Position numbers and translations under genes: made by a program
Source of the DNA: Arion vulgaris
Lineage: Eukaryota; Mollusca; Gastropoda; Stylommatophora; Arionidae
Length of the DNA: 64,000 bases
Assembly: GCA_020796225.1 (NCBI GenBank)
Contig: CM036759.1
Span: forward strand, 64,822,590-64,886,589
Direction of reading: 5' to 3'
Shown: piece by piece, positions 44,286 to 53,664 of the stretch
Layout: every line of letters starts with the position of its first letter
Position numbering within the stretch: the stretch's first letter is position 1
Notes under the pieces: model-generated
The model's input: only the letters and a program-made list of their open reading frames with translations
What the model was told of the DNA's origin: nothing
Database searches by the model: none

Positions 44286-44863
44286 GAGAGTCTGGCCGAA
44301 TGGATAGAGCGCGGCTTCCATGTGGAAGACCTGTGTTCAATTCACGGTAAGAGGAAGGATTTTTTCTGTCGAGGTCTTAAAGTAAAAGCCTATACTCAAC
44401 AGTTTTGTGGCGACTGTACTAGCCATGTAGCCATTAAATGACTACACAGTCATTAAATTACTACACAGTCATTAAATGACTACACAGTCATTAAATGACT
44501 ACACAGTCATTAAATTACTACACAGTCATTAAATTACTACACAGTCATTAAATTACTACACAGTCATTAAATTACTACACATCCATTAAATGACTACACA
44601 TCCATTAAATTACTACACAGTCATTAAATTACTACACAGTCATTAAATTACTACACAGTCATTAAATTACTACACAGTCATTAAATGACTACACAGCCAT
44701 TAAATTACTACACATCCATTAAATGACTACACATCCATTAAATTACTACACAGTCATTAAATGACTACACAGCCATTAAATTACTACACAGTCATTAAAT
44801 TACTACACAGTCATAAAAAGCGGTATTACAGACAGTAACGATAGTTTTATTGTTGTTCTTCTA
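44286..44863 (+). mobile_element. SINE F, full-length, with internal array
   Basis: tRNA-like head with A box TGGCCGAATGGATAGAGCG and B-box-like TGTGTTCAATTCACGG. The body has GTGGCGACTGTACTAGCCAT, then the 19-bp array, and the element ends in CAGTAACGATAGTTTTATTG. A short duplicated GTTCTT (44272-44277, 44855-44860) at its edges fits a target duplication in SINE A. Confidence 0.82.
44431..44814. repeat. 19-bp array, ~20 copies, inside SINE F
   Basis: Unit CATTAAATTACTACACAGT with TGACTAC, CATCCATT and CAGCCATT variants. The SINE F sequence on both sides continues as in the other F copies, so the array is an expansion of the AGCCATTAAAT segment of the element. Confidence 0.95.
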
Positions 44864-44947
44864 CGTCCTCAACATGAACACGGGACCTACGTTTTATCGT
44901 CCGTCTCCGATATGACTTGGAACTTGATCTCACCTACATTGTTTCAT

Positions 44948-45377
44948 TGATAGGACTGTCATCATTGCACTTCGGTGAGTAACCATGTGTGCTTGATCTC
45001 TTTCTTACACAGGAAGATCTCAGCTGTAGTGCACGAACTCCGTAGAACCGGCGAGGGTCCCCGATGTAATTTTGAAGATGGTGAATATATTTTTGTAGGA
45101 ATTTTATTTTAAATCTTTTCTAATGAATTTTACCTGGGCAGCGGTTTTCCAGCCTGCTCTTACGATTTGGAAATGCCAATAGTTATTTTACGTGCTCAAT
45201 TTGAACACGGGACTTACGTTTTATCGTCCGTCTCCGATTGAACTAGGAACTCGATCTCACCTACACTGAGATCAGAGATCTCTGGAAAAATATACAGATG
45301 GCTTCAGGGGGAAGCGAACCTGGTACCTGTTGACACGAGAGACGAGCACCAAACCTCTACGCTACATAGAGCCCCGA
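44948..45377 (-). mobile_element. SINE A, full-length (~430 bp)
   Basis: On the minus strand: CGGGGCTCTATGTAGCGTAG, A-box-like TAGCGTAGAGGTTTGGTGC, B-box-like AGGTTCGCTTCC, then the complete A body including GCAGGCTGGAAAACCGCTGC. The 3' tail is eroded. It lies directly next to the previous A copy in the same orientation. Confidence 0.93.
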
Positions 45378-46325
45378 TTAGAATATACCACATGTTTACG
45401 AAAACGACTTTTTACCGTTACTGTTTGAACAAGCCCGCCAGACATCAGAACTGCCATCTTATTTCACCATTAGCTTCTAGCCAACCATACCAGCGTTCAA
45501 TTAATACATAGCTGCACAATATCGCACACAACTCAACTGTGAAACAGCTTTCTCTACAGTTTCGTAGGACCCGGTACGCTTGTCTGTAGCTTTTAGCTGC
45601 GTCTCGTTAAGAGCTCTGACATTATTAAGGATGCACGTGAAACTGTTATACGCGCTGTCAATCCCTGGGCAAGGATCGTCTGCTCACTTAATAACAGTTC
45701 CTGACTTCAAGGAACGAAAATAATAAATTAAAGATAAATATAGGAGCATAAAAATTGGAGGAGAGAGAGGGGGAGGAAGGAGGAGGGGTGTGCAATTTCT
45801 TGAACAAACAAGCGCCAAGAAGTACTATTTTAACAAATGTGCGCGTTTTGTGAATGTTGTTGCTATTATTATTGTTTCTTGACGTTGCTGTTTTGATATT
45901 GTTACTGTTGTTACTTACCTTTATCTTTGTTTCAATCCATTCTGAAGGGGTGGGGGGAATGAGAAAGCGGATCCACTGGCGAACAATTGCTTCTATCAAG
46001 AATAGGTCTTCTATGGACAAAAGCGACATCATCAATACTGTCAGATTGTAAGAGAAAACATACGCTCTGAAGATTTCAACGAAGAAGATAAAAGGGTATT
46101 CTCTAGCTCGGTTACGCAAGTTATACATACCGATAGGTGCAGCAAGACGGGAAAACTACGAGAGAAAACCCAGTAGATACATCAATCAACACAGAACAGG
46201 AGTTGTTAGTCTAAACACATTGAAATACATGCTTGGGAGGAGATGGGAGCAATTATGGACATGTCAGATGTGTGATGAAGATAATCTTGAAATGCTCAAT
46301 GAACAAAGGTGACTGAGGTGTGATA
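45378..46325. other. Unique stretch, no supported gene
   Basis: A 146-codon minus-strand frame at 45688-46128 starts with plausible residues but is dominated by Asn/Ser/Lys low complexity. It has no recognisable domain. I do not call a gene. Confidence 0.45.
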
Positions 46326-46329
46326 TGAC

Positions 46330-46968
46330 ACACAAGATTGTTTGGTATTAAAGTGACTGCATTGCGATCTGTGTCAGTGCTGTTCTATGGCTCGGAAACA
46401 TGGAGAACAACAAAGAAACCACAAGAAAAACTTAAGACCTTCATAAATGTATGTTTACCAAGAATAGAGGGGCTATGATGGTATGATAAGATTACGAACG
46501 AGGAACTCAGAGAAAAAACAAAGCAGATGCCAGTGGAGAAAGAGTTAAGGAAGAGACGTTCGCGATGAATAGGAAACACATTGAGAAAACCTACTGGAAG
46601 CAGTGGTGGCTCGTGTTCACTTTTATTGGTGGGGCCAGACACCAATTTTTGGAATAATCATGGTTTTTGTTTATGTTATATTTTAATTTATTAAATAATA
46701 AATACTCGTTACACATTATTTATGGTGGGGCCCGGCCCCACTGGCCCTTAATGACGAGCCGCCACTGACTGGAAGCGTTGCAAGACAGGCACTGTTTTAG
46801 ATCCCACAGGAAAAGAGTAGGGGAAGGCCTAGACATACCTGAAGAAGAGAGTTGGAGACTGATATTTAAAGCATAGATAAAAACATGGACCACAATTGGA
46901 ATGCAGTGTAGGAGAGAGGAAGAGCTGGCAGAAGTTTATTGACCTGTGCTCCGTTGGGAGTTGAAAGC
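46330..46968 (+). mobile_element. LINE 3' end, interrupted by a hAT-like MITE
   Basis: Encodes SVLFYGSETWRTTKKPQEKL, then KITNEELREKTKQMP and IGNTLRKPTGS. It is interrupted by the MITE at 46601. It then continues with a degraded tail ending in ERKSWQKFIDLCSVGS and a stop near 46960, followed by a (GAA)n run. Typical 3' end of an endonuclease-RT LINE. Several stops and frame changes. Confidence 0.85.
46601..46767. mobile_element. hAT-like MITE, 167 bp, 8-bp target duplication
   Basis: Terminal inverted repeats CAGTGGTGGCTCGT (left) and CAGTGGCGGCTCGT (reverse complement of the right end), 13 of 14 identical. They are flanked by ACTGGAAG at 46593-46600 and 46768-46775. An 8-bp duplication with a CAGTGG-type end is the hAT signature. 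It has no coding capacity. It interrupts LINE sequence. Confidence 0.93.
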
Positions 46969-48590
46969 TGAAGAAGAAGAAGAAGAATATGATACGTCCG
47001 ATGTGTTCCGTTGGGAGATGAAAGGACGTCCGATGTGCTCCGTTGGTTGAAAGGACGTCCGATGTGCACCGTTGGGAGTTGAAAGGACGTCCGATGTGCT
47101 CCGTTGGGAATTGAAAGGACGTCCGATGTGCACCGTTGAGAATTGAAAGGAGTCCGATGTGCTCCGTTGGGAATTGAAAGGACGTCCGATGTGCTCCGTT
47201 GGGAGTTGAAAGGACGTCCGATGTGCTCCGTTGGGAGTTGAAAGGACGTCCGATGTGCACCGTTGGGAGTTGAAATGTGAAGAAGAAGAATATGATAAAT
47301 CCGATGTGCTCCGTTGGGAGTTGAAAGGACGTCCGATGTGCACCGTTGGGAGTTGAAAGGACGTCCGATGTGCACCGTTGGGAGTTGAAAGGACGTCCGA
47401 TGTGCACCGTTGGGAGTTGAAAGGACGTCCGATGTACACCGTTGGGAGTTGAAAGGACGTCCGATGTGCACCGTTGGGAGTTGAAAGGACGTCCGATGTA
47501 CACCGTTGGGAGTTGAAAGGACGTCCGATGTGCACCGTTGGGAGTTGAAAGGACGTCCGATGTACACCGTTGGGAGTTGAAAGGACGTCCGATGTACACC
47601 GTTGGGAGTTGAAAGGACGTCCGATGTGCACCGTTGGGAGTTGAAAGGACGTCCGATGTACACCGTTAGTTAAAGACGTCACATGTATCATGGGGGGGAG
47701 CTTGAAGACGAGCCGATGACCTTGGAAACGTTGAAAAAGGACGTTTGATGCCACGTGAGGGGTTGGAAGCGACATCCGAAAGTAAGTTGGGAGTTAAAGC
47801 ATAGTAACGATGACACGTTGGGGAGTGTGAAGGAGCGTGGCACAGTTGGGAGTTGAAGACCCCTGTACCCGTTGGGAGTCTGGAAAAGGACGTCTCGATG
47901 TGCCGTTGGGAGATGAAAGGACGTCCGATGTGCTCCGTTGGGAGTTGAAAGGACGTCCGATGTACACCGTTGGGAGTTGAAAGGACGTCCGATGTCCCGT
48001 TGGGAGTTGAAAGGACGTCCGATGTACACCGTTGGGAATTGAAAGGACGTCCGATGTGCCCGTTGGGAGTTGAAAGGACGTCCGATGTCCCGTTGGGAGT
48101 TGAAAGGACGTCCGATGTGCACCGTTGGGAGTTGAAAGGACGTCCGATGTACACCGTTGGGAGTTGAAAGGACGTCCGATGTACACCGTTGGGAGTTGAA
48201 AGGACGTCCGATGTCCCGTTGGGAGTTGAAAGGACGTCCGATGTACACCGTTGGGAGTTGAAAGGACGTCCGATGTGCACCGTTGGGAGTTGAAAGGACG
48301 TCCGATGTACACCGTTGGGAGTTGAAAGGACGTCCGATGTACACCGTTGGGAGTTGAAAGGACGTCCGATGTGCACCGTTGGGAGTTGAAAGGACGTCCG
48401 ATGTACACCGTTGGGAGTTGAAAGGACGTCCGATGTGCACCGTTGGGAGTTGAAAGGACGTCCGATGTGCACCGTTGGGAGTTGAAAGGACGTCCGATGT
48501 ACACCGTTGGGAATTGAAAGGACGTCCGATGTACACCGTTGGGAGTTGAAAGGACGTCCGATGTGCTCCGTTGGGAGTTGAAAGCTGAAG
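46936..48590. repeat. 32-bp minisatellite, ~50 copies, seeded by a LINE 3' end
   Basis: Unit GTTGGGAGTTGAAAGGACGT plus CCGATGTGCACC. The first unit segment, GTGCTCCGTTGGGAGTTGAA, is the LINE stop-codon region at about 46948-46967. The LINE (GAA)n tail recurs inside the array at 47279-47289 and 48586-48597. The stretch 47665-47905 is strongly degraded. Overlapping minus-strand frames of 250-316 codons with SFQLPTVHIGRPFNSQR-type repeats are artefacts. Confidence 0.96.
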
Positions 48591-48599
48591 AAGAAGAAT

Positions 48600-48785
48600 A
48601 TGATAAATCCGATGTGAGATGAAGATGATCATTAATTGAACAATGTAAATAATTGTTAGTTGTTGTTGATCTGTTATTGTAAGATGCTATTGTTGTTTTA
48701 CTTACATCTGAGAGAAAGTGTTCCTCGTTAGGGGTTACCAACACAGTCGGCTAGAGAGCAAACTTTCTCATACTAACTATCATAT
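48600..48785. other. Unique stretch
   Basis: Nothing recognised. Confidence 0.35.
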
Positions 48786-48789
48786 CTCT

Positions 48790-49020
48790 TGGCGGTCTCA
48801 GTGGTGAAGTAGTTAAGGCTTTTCCCTGTCGTTCTTACGTTCTTAGGTTCGAATCCGGACCGAGTCACATATACAATTTTTCATGAGATCCCTAGGATGT
48901 CTACTGAAGCTACGGAGTTCGTGCTCTGTGAACACTCTCGAAATTTGGAGAGCCATTTCTGCTGCCAGGGGTGGAGCCATATGGGGAAATCCGGTGCAAT
49001 AAAGTCAATCCTTCGCCTTT
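48790..49020 (+). mobile_element. SINE B, tRNA-derived
   Basis: The head has A-box-like TCTCAGTGGTGAAGTAGTTAA and a canonical B box, AGGTTCGAATCCGG, about 35 bp apart. The body contains CTACGGAGTTCGTGC and CATTTCTGCTGCC, and it ends in AAGTCAATCCTTCG. Its 3' half recurs at 4700-4845. The CTACGGAGTTCGTGC segment also occurs in SINE A. Confidence 0.8.
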
Positions 49021-49104
49021 GTACCAGTTTTGGCTTCTATATATTGGAAATTATATTTTAAAATTTAAGTGATACTCAAGCTAACTACAAGGTAGTGTCT
49101 CTTT

Positions 49105-49970
49105 GATTCTTTCTTTCTTTCTGTTGTCCTTCACTGCTTTTTTTTTGCCGTTAGGCGTAGTAGTTTTAACTGATGATCGGTTTCCGAGATAGTGCACGCT
49201 TGGTCACTTGATATGCTGTGGTATTGTGAAGTTTTAAGATGTCTGTAGCTCCATCATCCATCTTTTTCTTGGTCTGCCCCTTCCTCTTCATGATTACATT
49301 TTCAGGTTGTACGCTCTTGCAACTGATATATTCGGGTTCATTCTGACCAGGTTGAAATAACATTTGAGTCTCTATTTTTTCATTGAATCTAATAGCAGGT
49401 GTTGTTCCAACTGTTCTTTGAATTTCCTCATTTCTTATATGGTCTCTTCTTGTTTTATTTACTGCTTCTCGGCATCTCATTTATATGGTCTCTTCTTGTT
49501 TTATTTACTGCTTTTCTCGGCATCTCATTCTTATATGGTCTCTTCTGTTTTATTTACTGCTTCTCGGCATCTCATTTCTTATATGGTCTCTTCTGTTTTA
49601 TTTACTGCTTTCCTCAAGCATCTCATTTCGCAGGTAATTTTCCTTTCTTGTTCTGTTGTCACTGTCCATGTTTGGCACTGGTAGCACAGTGTTGGTATAA
49701 AGATTGCATTTATAATATGTCTTTTAGTCTCTACTGGAATTGCTGGGTGTTTCAAGATTGGGGTAAACTGATATATATATGTTGTTTGCTTGCTGGATTC
49801 TAGTTTCGATCTCTCTGTCCAGTCTACTATCAGATGTGAATATACTTCCAAGGTATTTGAATTCTCTCACCTGCTTTAGCGTTTGGTCATTTATTTGTAT
49901 TTTGATATCTTTAAGTTCTCTGTTTATAGTCATGACTTCTGTCCTTTTAATGTTGATCTTCATATTATAT
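49105..49970 (-). mobile_element. 5'-truncated LINE with nascent internal tandem repeat
   Basis: Same family as 34043-34445. The minus strand encodes MKINIKRTEVMTINRELKDI, REFKYLGSIFTSDSRLDREI, PTLCYQCQTWTVTTEQERKI, MRCREAVNKTRRDHIRNEEI, and the end LKLHNTTAYQVTKRALSRKP. It finishes in a (GAAA)n tail, seen as TTTC repeats at 49107-49120. A segment at 49431-49629 is present about four times. Confidence 0.9.
49431..49629. repeat. ~49-bp repeat, 4 copies, inside LINE coding sequence
   Basis: TTATATGGTCTCTTC, TGTTTTATTTACTGCTT and CATCTCATT occur four times in order. The first three copies end in CTCGGCATCTC, and the last in CTCAAGCATCTC like the single-copy LINEs at 6079-6128 and (as reverse complement) 34074-34125. 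Confidence 0.92.
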
Positions 49971-49974
49971 TTCT

Positions 49975-50205
49975 CTCTCTCTCTCTCTCGCGATCGTTCT
50001 TTTTCACCATTTTGATCCTTCTTATTGTGATATAGAAACAGCCTTTGCCAAAAACGTATTTTTCCGTCACATCATTTTGGAGCTGGGGTGCTTATCCTTC
50101 GGCGACTTGTCCGGTTTCAGCCAGCGTTTACTGGGTTCGCTCTCCGTCAGCCTTTGGCTGTCCCAGCCGACCTGCAAGGCAGCAGGTCATGCTGTATTTG
50201 AGGCA
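49975..50205 (-). mobile_element. SINE D fragment, tail-proximal half
   Basis: (TC)n at 49974-49988, then CGATCGTTCT, TTTTTCCGTCACATC, TTATCCTTCGGCGACTTGTC and GGTTTCAGCCAGCGTTTAC, which match SINE D at 10690-10780. The head is missing. Confidence 0.72.
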
Positions 50206-50700
50206 GTTATCGTTGAGTAAGTTTATGTGTTCTTGAAGCTGTTCAATATTATTATGAAATAGACACTTTTATCACCAGCTTCATATTTTAAAAATAGCAC
50301 TAATAATCTGATCGTGTGTCCTTGAGAAACATGATGAATTTGTCCAGGCCACTGAGCGTGAGCACTTGCGCTTTTGTTCAGGTAATGTTGAACTTCAGGT
50401 GTGCTTTACATCCAGGTAAAAGAGCGTGACCTGGGCCGCGTAATTGTGACGTATGTTGGCGGAGGTTCATGGGACAAAGAACCGAACTCAATTGATTACA
50501 AATGAAAGCTGATATTCTGTGTACTCGACTACATGAATATTTACTCATGCATTCAAAACAAACACAGACGATGGAAACTCACAAAGCATACAGATATTCG
50601 ATACTTTGAAAACAGTGTTTAAAGCAGCTACGATTACCGGGCATAAAAGTGAATATTGTTGTCAAATGATTCCTTATTATAAAGTAGTTGAATGCTAATA
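50206..50700. other. Unique stretch
   Basis: Nothing recognised. Confidence 0.4.
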
Positions 50701-50702
50701 AT

Positions 50703-50795
50703 TTAACCCATTCGACCCTCTGAGACAATATACTGGCTCGCTGTATTTTTTTCAAACGACGCAAAGCCGGTATACTGGCTAATTCAATAGGTTAA
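50703..50795. mobile_element. Small TTAA-flanked inverted-repeat element (piggyBac-like MITE candidate)
   Basis: Bounded by TTAA at 50703-50706 and 50792-50795. The ends TTAACCCATTCGA and TTAACCTATTGAA (reverse complement of the right end) match at 10 of 13 positions. Inside are ATATACTGGCTCGC and GCCGGTATACTGGCT. A related half-copy is at 7430-7511. At 89 bp plus target it is very small, so the call is tentative. Confidence 0.5.
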
Positions 50796-50869
50796 CCTTC
50801 CTTGAAAGTGCGCCTCAAAGAACAATGTTACTCTAAACAGTGCATACAAAACAAAATGCTGTCCACATA

Positions 50870-51000
50870 GCAAAAGGTGGACCTCAGAGATAACAGAGGC
50901 GACGAAAAACACCGTTTACGAAGGTTATACAAAAGCCCGTTCTATTTCTCTTCTTATCCTAGCGCTCGAGGAAAACAGGATTAAGAAAAGAATCCTTCAG
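50870..51000 (+). mobile_element. LINE J, 3'-terminal scrap
   Basis: Encodes WTSEITEATKNTVYEGYTKA-like sequence, matching RWTSEITEATKETIYEAHTR of the LINE J copy at 42905-43620. Confidence 0.75.
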
Positions 51001-51084
51001 TTACCGGTTCTAAGTTCGGATGAGAAAGGAGGATGACTTGTGTCTTAGGCCAGCTACTTCATCACAAGTCATTGTAATAGCTAC

Positions 51085-51515
51085 AGAAACTAATGAAACC
51101 AGTAACAACTGCTAGGAAACCAGTAACAACTGCTATAGGAACCAGTAAAACTGCTATAGAACAGTAACAACTGCTATAGGAACAGTAAACTGCTATGAAA
51201 CCAGTAACAACTGCTATAGGAAACCAGTAACAACTGCTGGCTAGTAACAGCTGCTAAGACCAGTAACAACTGCTATAGTGAAACCACGTAACAACTGCTG
51301 AACTAGTAACACGCTATAGAGAACACTGTTAACAACTGCTATAGGAAACCAGTAACAACGCTGCTATAGGAAACCAGTAACAACCAGCAGTATGAAGAAA
51401 CCAGTAACAACTGCTATAGGAACCAGTAACACTGTGGAACTAGTACACTGCATAACTAGAACAACTCTACTGTAACAACTCGCTAAGTAGGAAACTAGTA
51501 ACAACTGTTATAGGA
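51085..51515. repeat. 23-bp array, very degenerate, ~18 copies
   Basis: Core GGAAACCAGTAACAACTGCT plus ATA. Nearly every unit carries small deletions or insertions, unlike the clean arrays elsewhere. Confidence 0.85.
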
Positions 51516-51605
51516 AAGAGAAGATGGAACTATCTTGCACATACTCTGAGAAGAAATGATCAAAGAATCATACGGCAAGCATTGAAGTGGCAGGCAAAGG
51601 GTATA
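51516..51605 (+). mobile_element. LINE H scrap
   Basis: Encodes an HTLRRNDQRIIRQALKWQAK-like run, homologous to LINE H at 21550 and 43785. Confidence 0.7.
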
Positions 51606-51607
51606 TA

Positions 51608-51727
51608 TGCCCATAATAGGCGGATAACTGGTACAACGCACAATTACTCTTAGGCTAGGATCACATACAAGTCACAAAGAGTGGTTAACAAGTGGTTGAT
51701 AAGGAGCGGTCGAAGAAGAAGAAGAAA
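51608..51727 (+). mobile_element. SINE C, 3' end
   Basis: GCGGATAACTGGTACAACGC, CACAAAGAGTGGTTAACAAG and GGTCGAAGAAGAAGAA. 5'-truncated. Confidence 0.8.
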
Positions 51728-51729
51728 AT

Positions 51730-52208
51730 GAAGATTGACAAGAATGAATTCAGCAAACACGGACGACATCATTTGGTTGACAATGTTCCTTCCTACCCCT
51801 AGTCCAGGTCATAGGTTGTAGTATCAGGGTCAATTTAGGGTCAGCAACCATCAATAATTGCGGAAATTGATGCAACGTTGGGAAATAAACGCACGCTCTT
51901 ACACAGGTACCACCCCAGGTCATGTCCATTATGTTATATCTGTTCCCAGGTCAGACAGTCGGTCACGTGCGGCTTTTACGTGATCGGGAAACCATTCGGA
52001 AGAAGCGTGCATTGATCAAAAGTGTAATAGTAGCAGCCTCAGTAATATGAACTGTTTCCTGTTGATGAATTGAAGTTCAGGTGCCAACAAATAGGGAACT
52101 TCATTCTTGTGGGCACACCGAAGATTTTTTCTGGAAATGAAATTAATATTTGTGGGCACACTGACATTTTTTTGTCTGTAAATGAACTTGATATTTATAT
52201 TACCAGCT
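51730..52208. other. Unique stretch
   Basis: A short imperfect duplication around TTGTGGGCACAC (52109 and 52151). Otherwise nothing recognised. Confidence 0.4.
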
Positions 52209-52220
52209 ATATTGTTATCT

Positions 52221-52479
52221 GGCCCGTGTGTTACCGGGGCCCCACAAGGGAAGCAAGGAATAGTAACATTGCAAACCTACAAGACATGTCGTAAGAGGCG
52301 ACTGAGGTAGGGGCCTAGGAGGTTACCTAGTAAATAAAAAGCTTTGCAGAAATTGGATGGGCTGGTCTACATGTAGGTGCATAACTGACACAACGTACAA
52401 TCGCTCTTAGTCTCAGATCACATACAAATCACACAGAGTAGTTAACCAATGCTCGATATGGATCGTTCGAAGAATGAGA
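52221..52479 (+). mobile_element. SINE C, full-length (259 bp) with 12-bp target duplication
   Basis: Flanked by ATATTGTTATCT (52209-52220) and ATATTGCTATCT (52480-52491). Head GGCCCGTGTGTTACCGGGGC, GACATGTCGTAAGAGGCGAC, TAAATAAAAAGCTTTGCAGA, GTAGGTGCATAACTGACACA, CAATCGCTCTTAG and end GTTCGAAGAATGAGA. This is the best definition of the family's two ends in this window. Confidence 0.93.
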
Positions 52480-52539
52480 ATATTGCTATCTACTTTGCCC
52501 ACCTATTGTGCCATTTTCTCTGCTCAACTGTTGTACTAG

Positions 52540-52690
52540 CTTGTCTGTTTTTGCATTTCAAAATTGATATCATGTGTCCCATTATTTGATTTGCTTTGTT
52601 ACATTTATGTTGGATTTCATTAAGTATTCTTCCGTTTGCTGAAGAAATGCTCCCTGGGTATATATATAGTCTTTGTCTACTGTATTAAGT
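52540..52690 (-). mobile_element. LINE J internal scrap
   Basis: TTATTTGATTTGCTTTGTTA, GGATTTCATTAAGTATTCTT and TTTGCTGAAGAAATGCTCCC match LINE J at 43420-43500 in the same orientation. Confidence 0.8.
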
Positions 52691-52879
52691 ATCACATCTA
52701 CTGCGCTATAATAGAGTCAGAAATATGTAAAACTGGTCTTAAGATTAAAGTTTGACTTAATTGCACCAAGTTTTCACATATGACTAGATCTTTTCCCGAA
52801 TTCGTTCGCCGTGTGCTGAAAATATTGCACAAAGCACAAACTCAGTATCTCAGACAGCAATCGTCAGAATTTCTGGTAA

Positions 52880-52938
52880 AACTGCATTCGTGAACAGAAC
52901 GGTTTAGACCGGATTCAAACTCCCGACGTTCGAAATCC
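52880..52938 (-). mobile_element. tRNA-like SINE scrap
   Basis: The minus strand has a B-box-like GGGAGTTTGAATCCGG. It is cut by the SINE A insertion at 52957, so the A-box side cannot be judged. Confidence 0.35.
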
Positions 52939-52956
52939 AAAGCAACGAATTAATCA

Positions 52957-53126
52957 GAGGCCCCTGTTACGTAGCGGTTAAGTGCTCGTCTCTCGTGACA
53001 GAGGTACCAGGTTCGCTCCCTCGTGCAGCCTTCTGGATATTTTTCCAGAGATCCATGATCTCCGTGCAGGTGAGATCGGAGCACATATGGTTACCCACCG
53101 AAGTACAATAATGATGGTCGTATCAC

Positions 53127-53156
<30 letters not shown>
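52957..53156 (+). mobile_element. SINE A with internal deletion (200 bp) and target duplication
   Basis: Head with TAGCGGTTAAGTGCTCG and B box AGGTTCGCTCCC, body to GCAGGTGAGATCGGA, then directly the 3' region GCACATATGGTTACCCACC and a (TCAA)n tail. About 230 bp are missing between two GAGATCG motifs. An 18-bp duplication flanks it (AAAGCAACGAATTAATCA and AAAGCAATTAATTAACCA). Confidence 0.92.
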
Positions 53157-53159
<3 letters not shown>

Positions 53160-53174
53160 GCAATTAATTAACCA

Positions 53175-53640
53175 TTCAGTCACAGACTCCCACAACTAAT
53201 TAGTCACAACTTTCAGAACTGGCTCATAACCGAATACACAAACCAATAATTGAATTACTTCCCTTGTAGTTCACATTGCATAAATGCGATATAATCGTGT
53301 GTGTTACAGGGTTGTTCTCCTTGTTGTCTCCGTGTCTGTACATATATATCTACACGTGCCCTGTTTCGATAGGTTACCATAGCAAGTAGTCTTCATCCGC
53401 ATTCTGTTTAACAGACGGATCAATAGGCAGCATTATCACAGCCGACGAGGAAATTAGCCGAGGGGTGTAAATTGTGCACGCCACCGCACGAATCTTTGAT
53501 CGATTAACTGTCTATTGTCTTCGGGAAATATGTGTGTTTTGTGTTGTGTCTATTCATTGAGACATGTTGTCATGAGACAGTGTCACAACTGTCATGTCTG
53601 GCAGTTCTGATTTGGTAGCTAGAATATAGGTGATGAGTAC
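53175..53640. other. Unique stretch
   Basis: Nothing recognised. Confidence 0.4.
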
Positions 53641-53664
53641 TATTTTATTTGAAATATCTGATCG

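Larger units (their letters stand above)
44100..44945 (-). mobile_element. SINE A, interrupted by SINE F
   Basis: The A sequence runs from 44100 to about 44280 (CAGCGGCAGTGCACGAGCTC, AATGAATTTTGTCC, GAACTGCCAAGGGTTCTTG). It resumes at about 44866-44945 (CGTCCTCAACATGAACACGG, GACCTACGTTTTATCGTCCG). The break falls inside the GGGTTCTTTTACGTGCTCAA segment found intact in the next copy. Confidence 0.87.

Noticed and set aside
45688..46128. 146-codon minus-strand frame as a small gene
   Set aside because: Low-complexity Asn/Ser/Lys stretches, no recognisable motif, and surrounded by SINE and LINE relics.
46829..48744. Five overlapping minus-strand frames of 256-316 codons with SFQLPTVHIGRPFNSQR-type repeats
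   Set aside because: The 32-bp unit lacks stops on the minus strand in all phases. The frames start and end in flanking LINE tail or unique DNA without domains.
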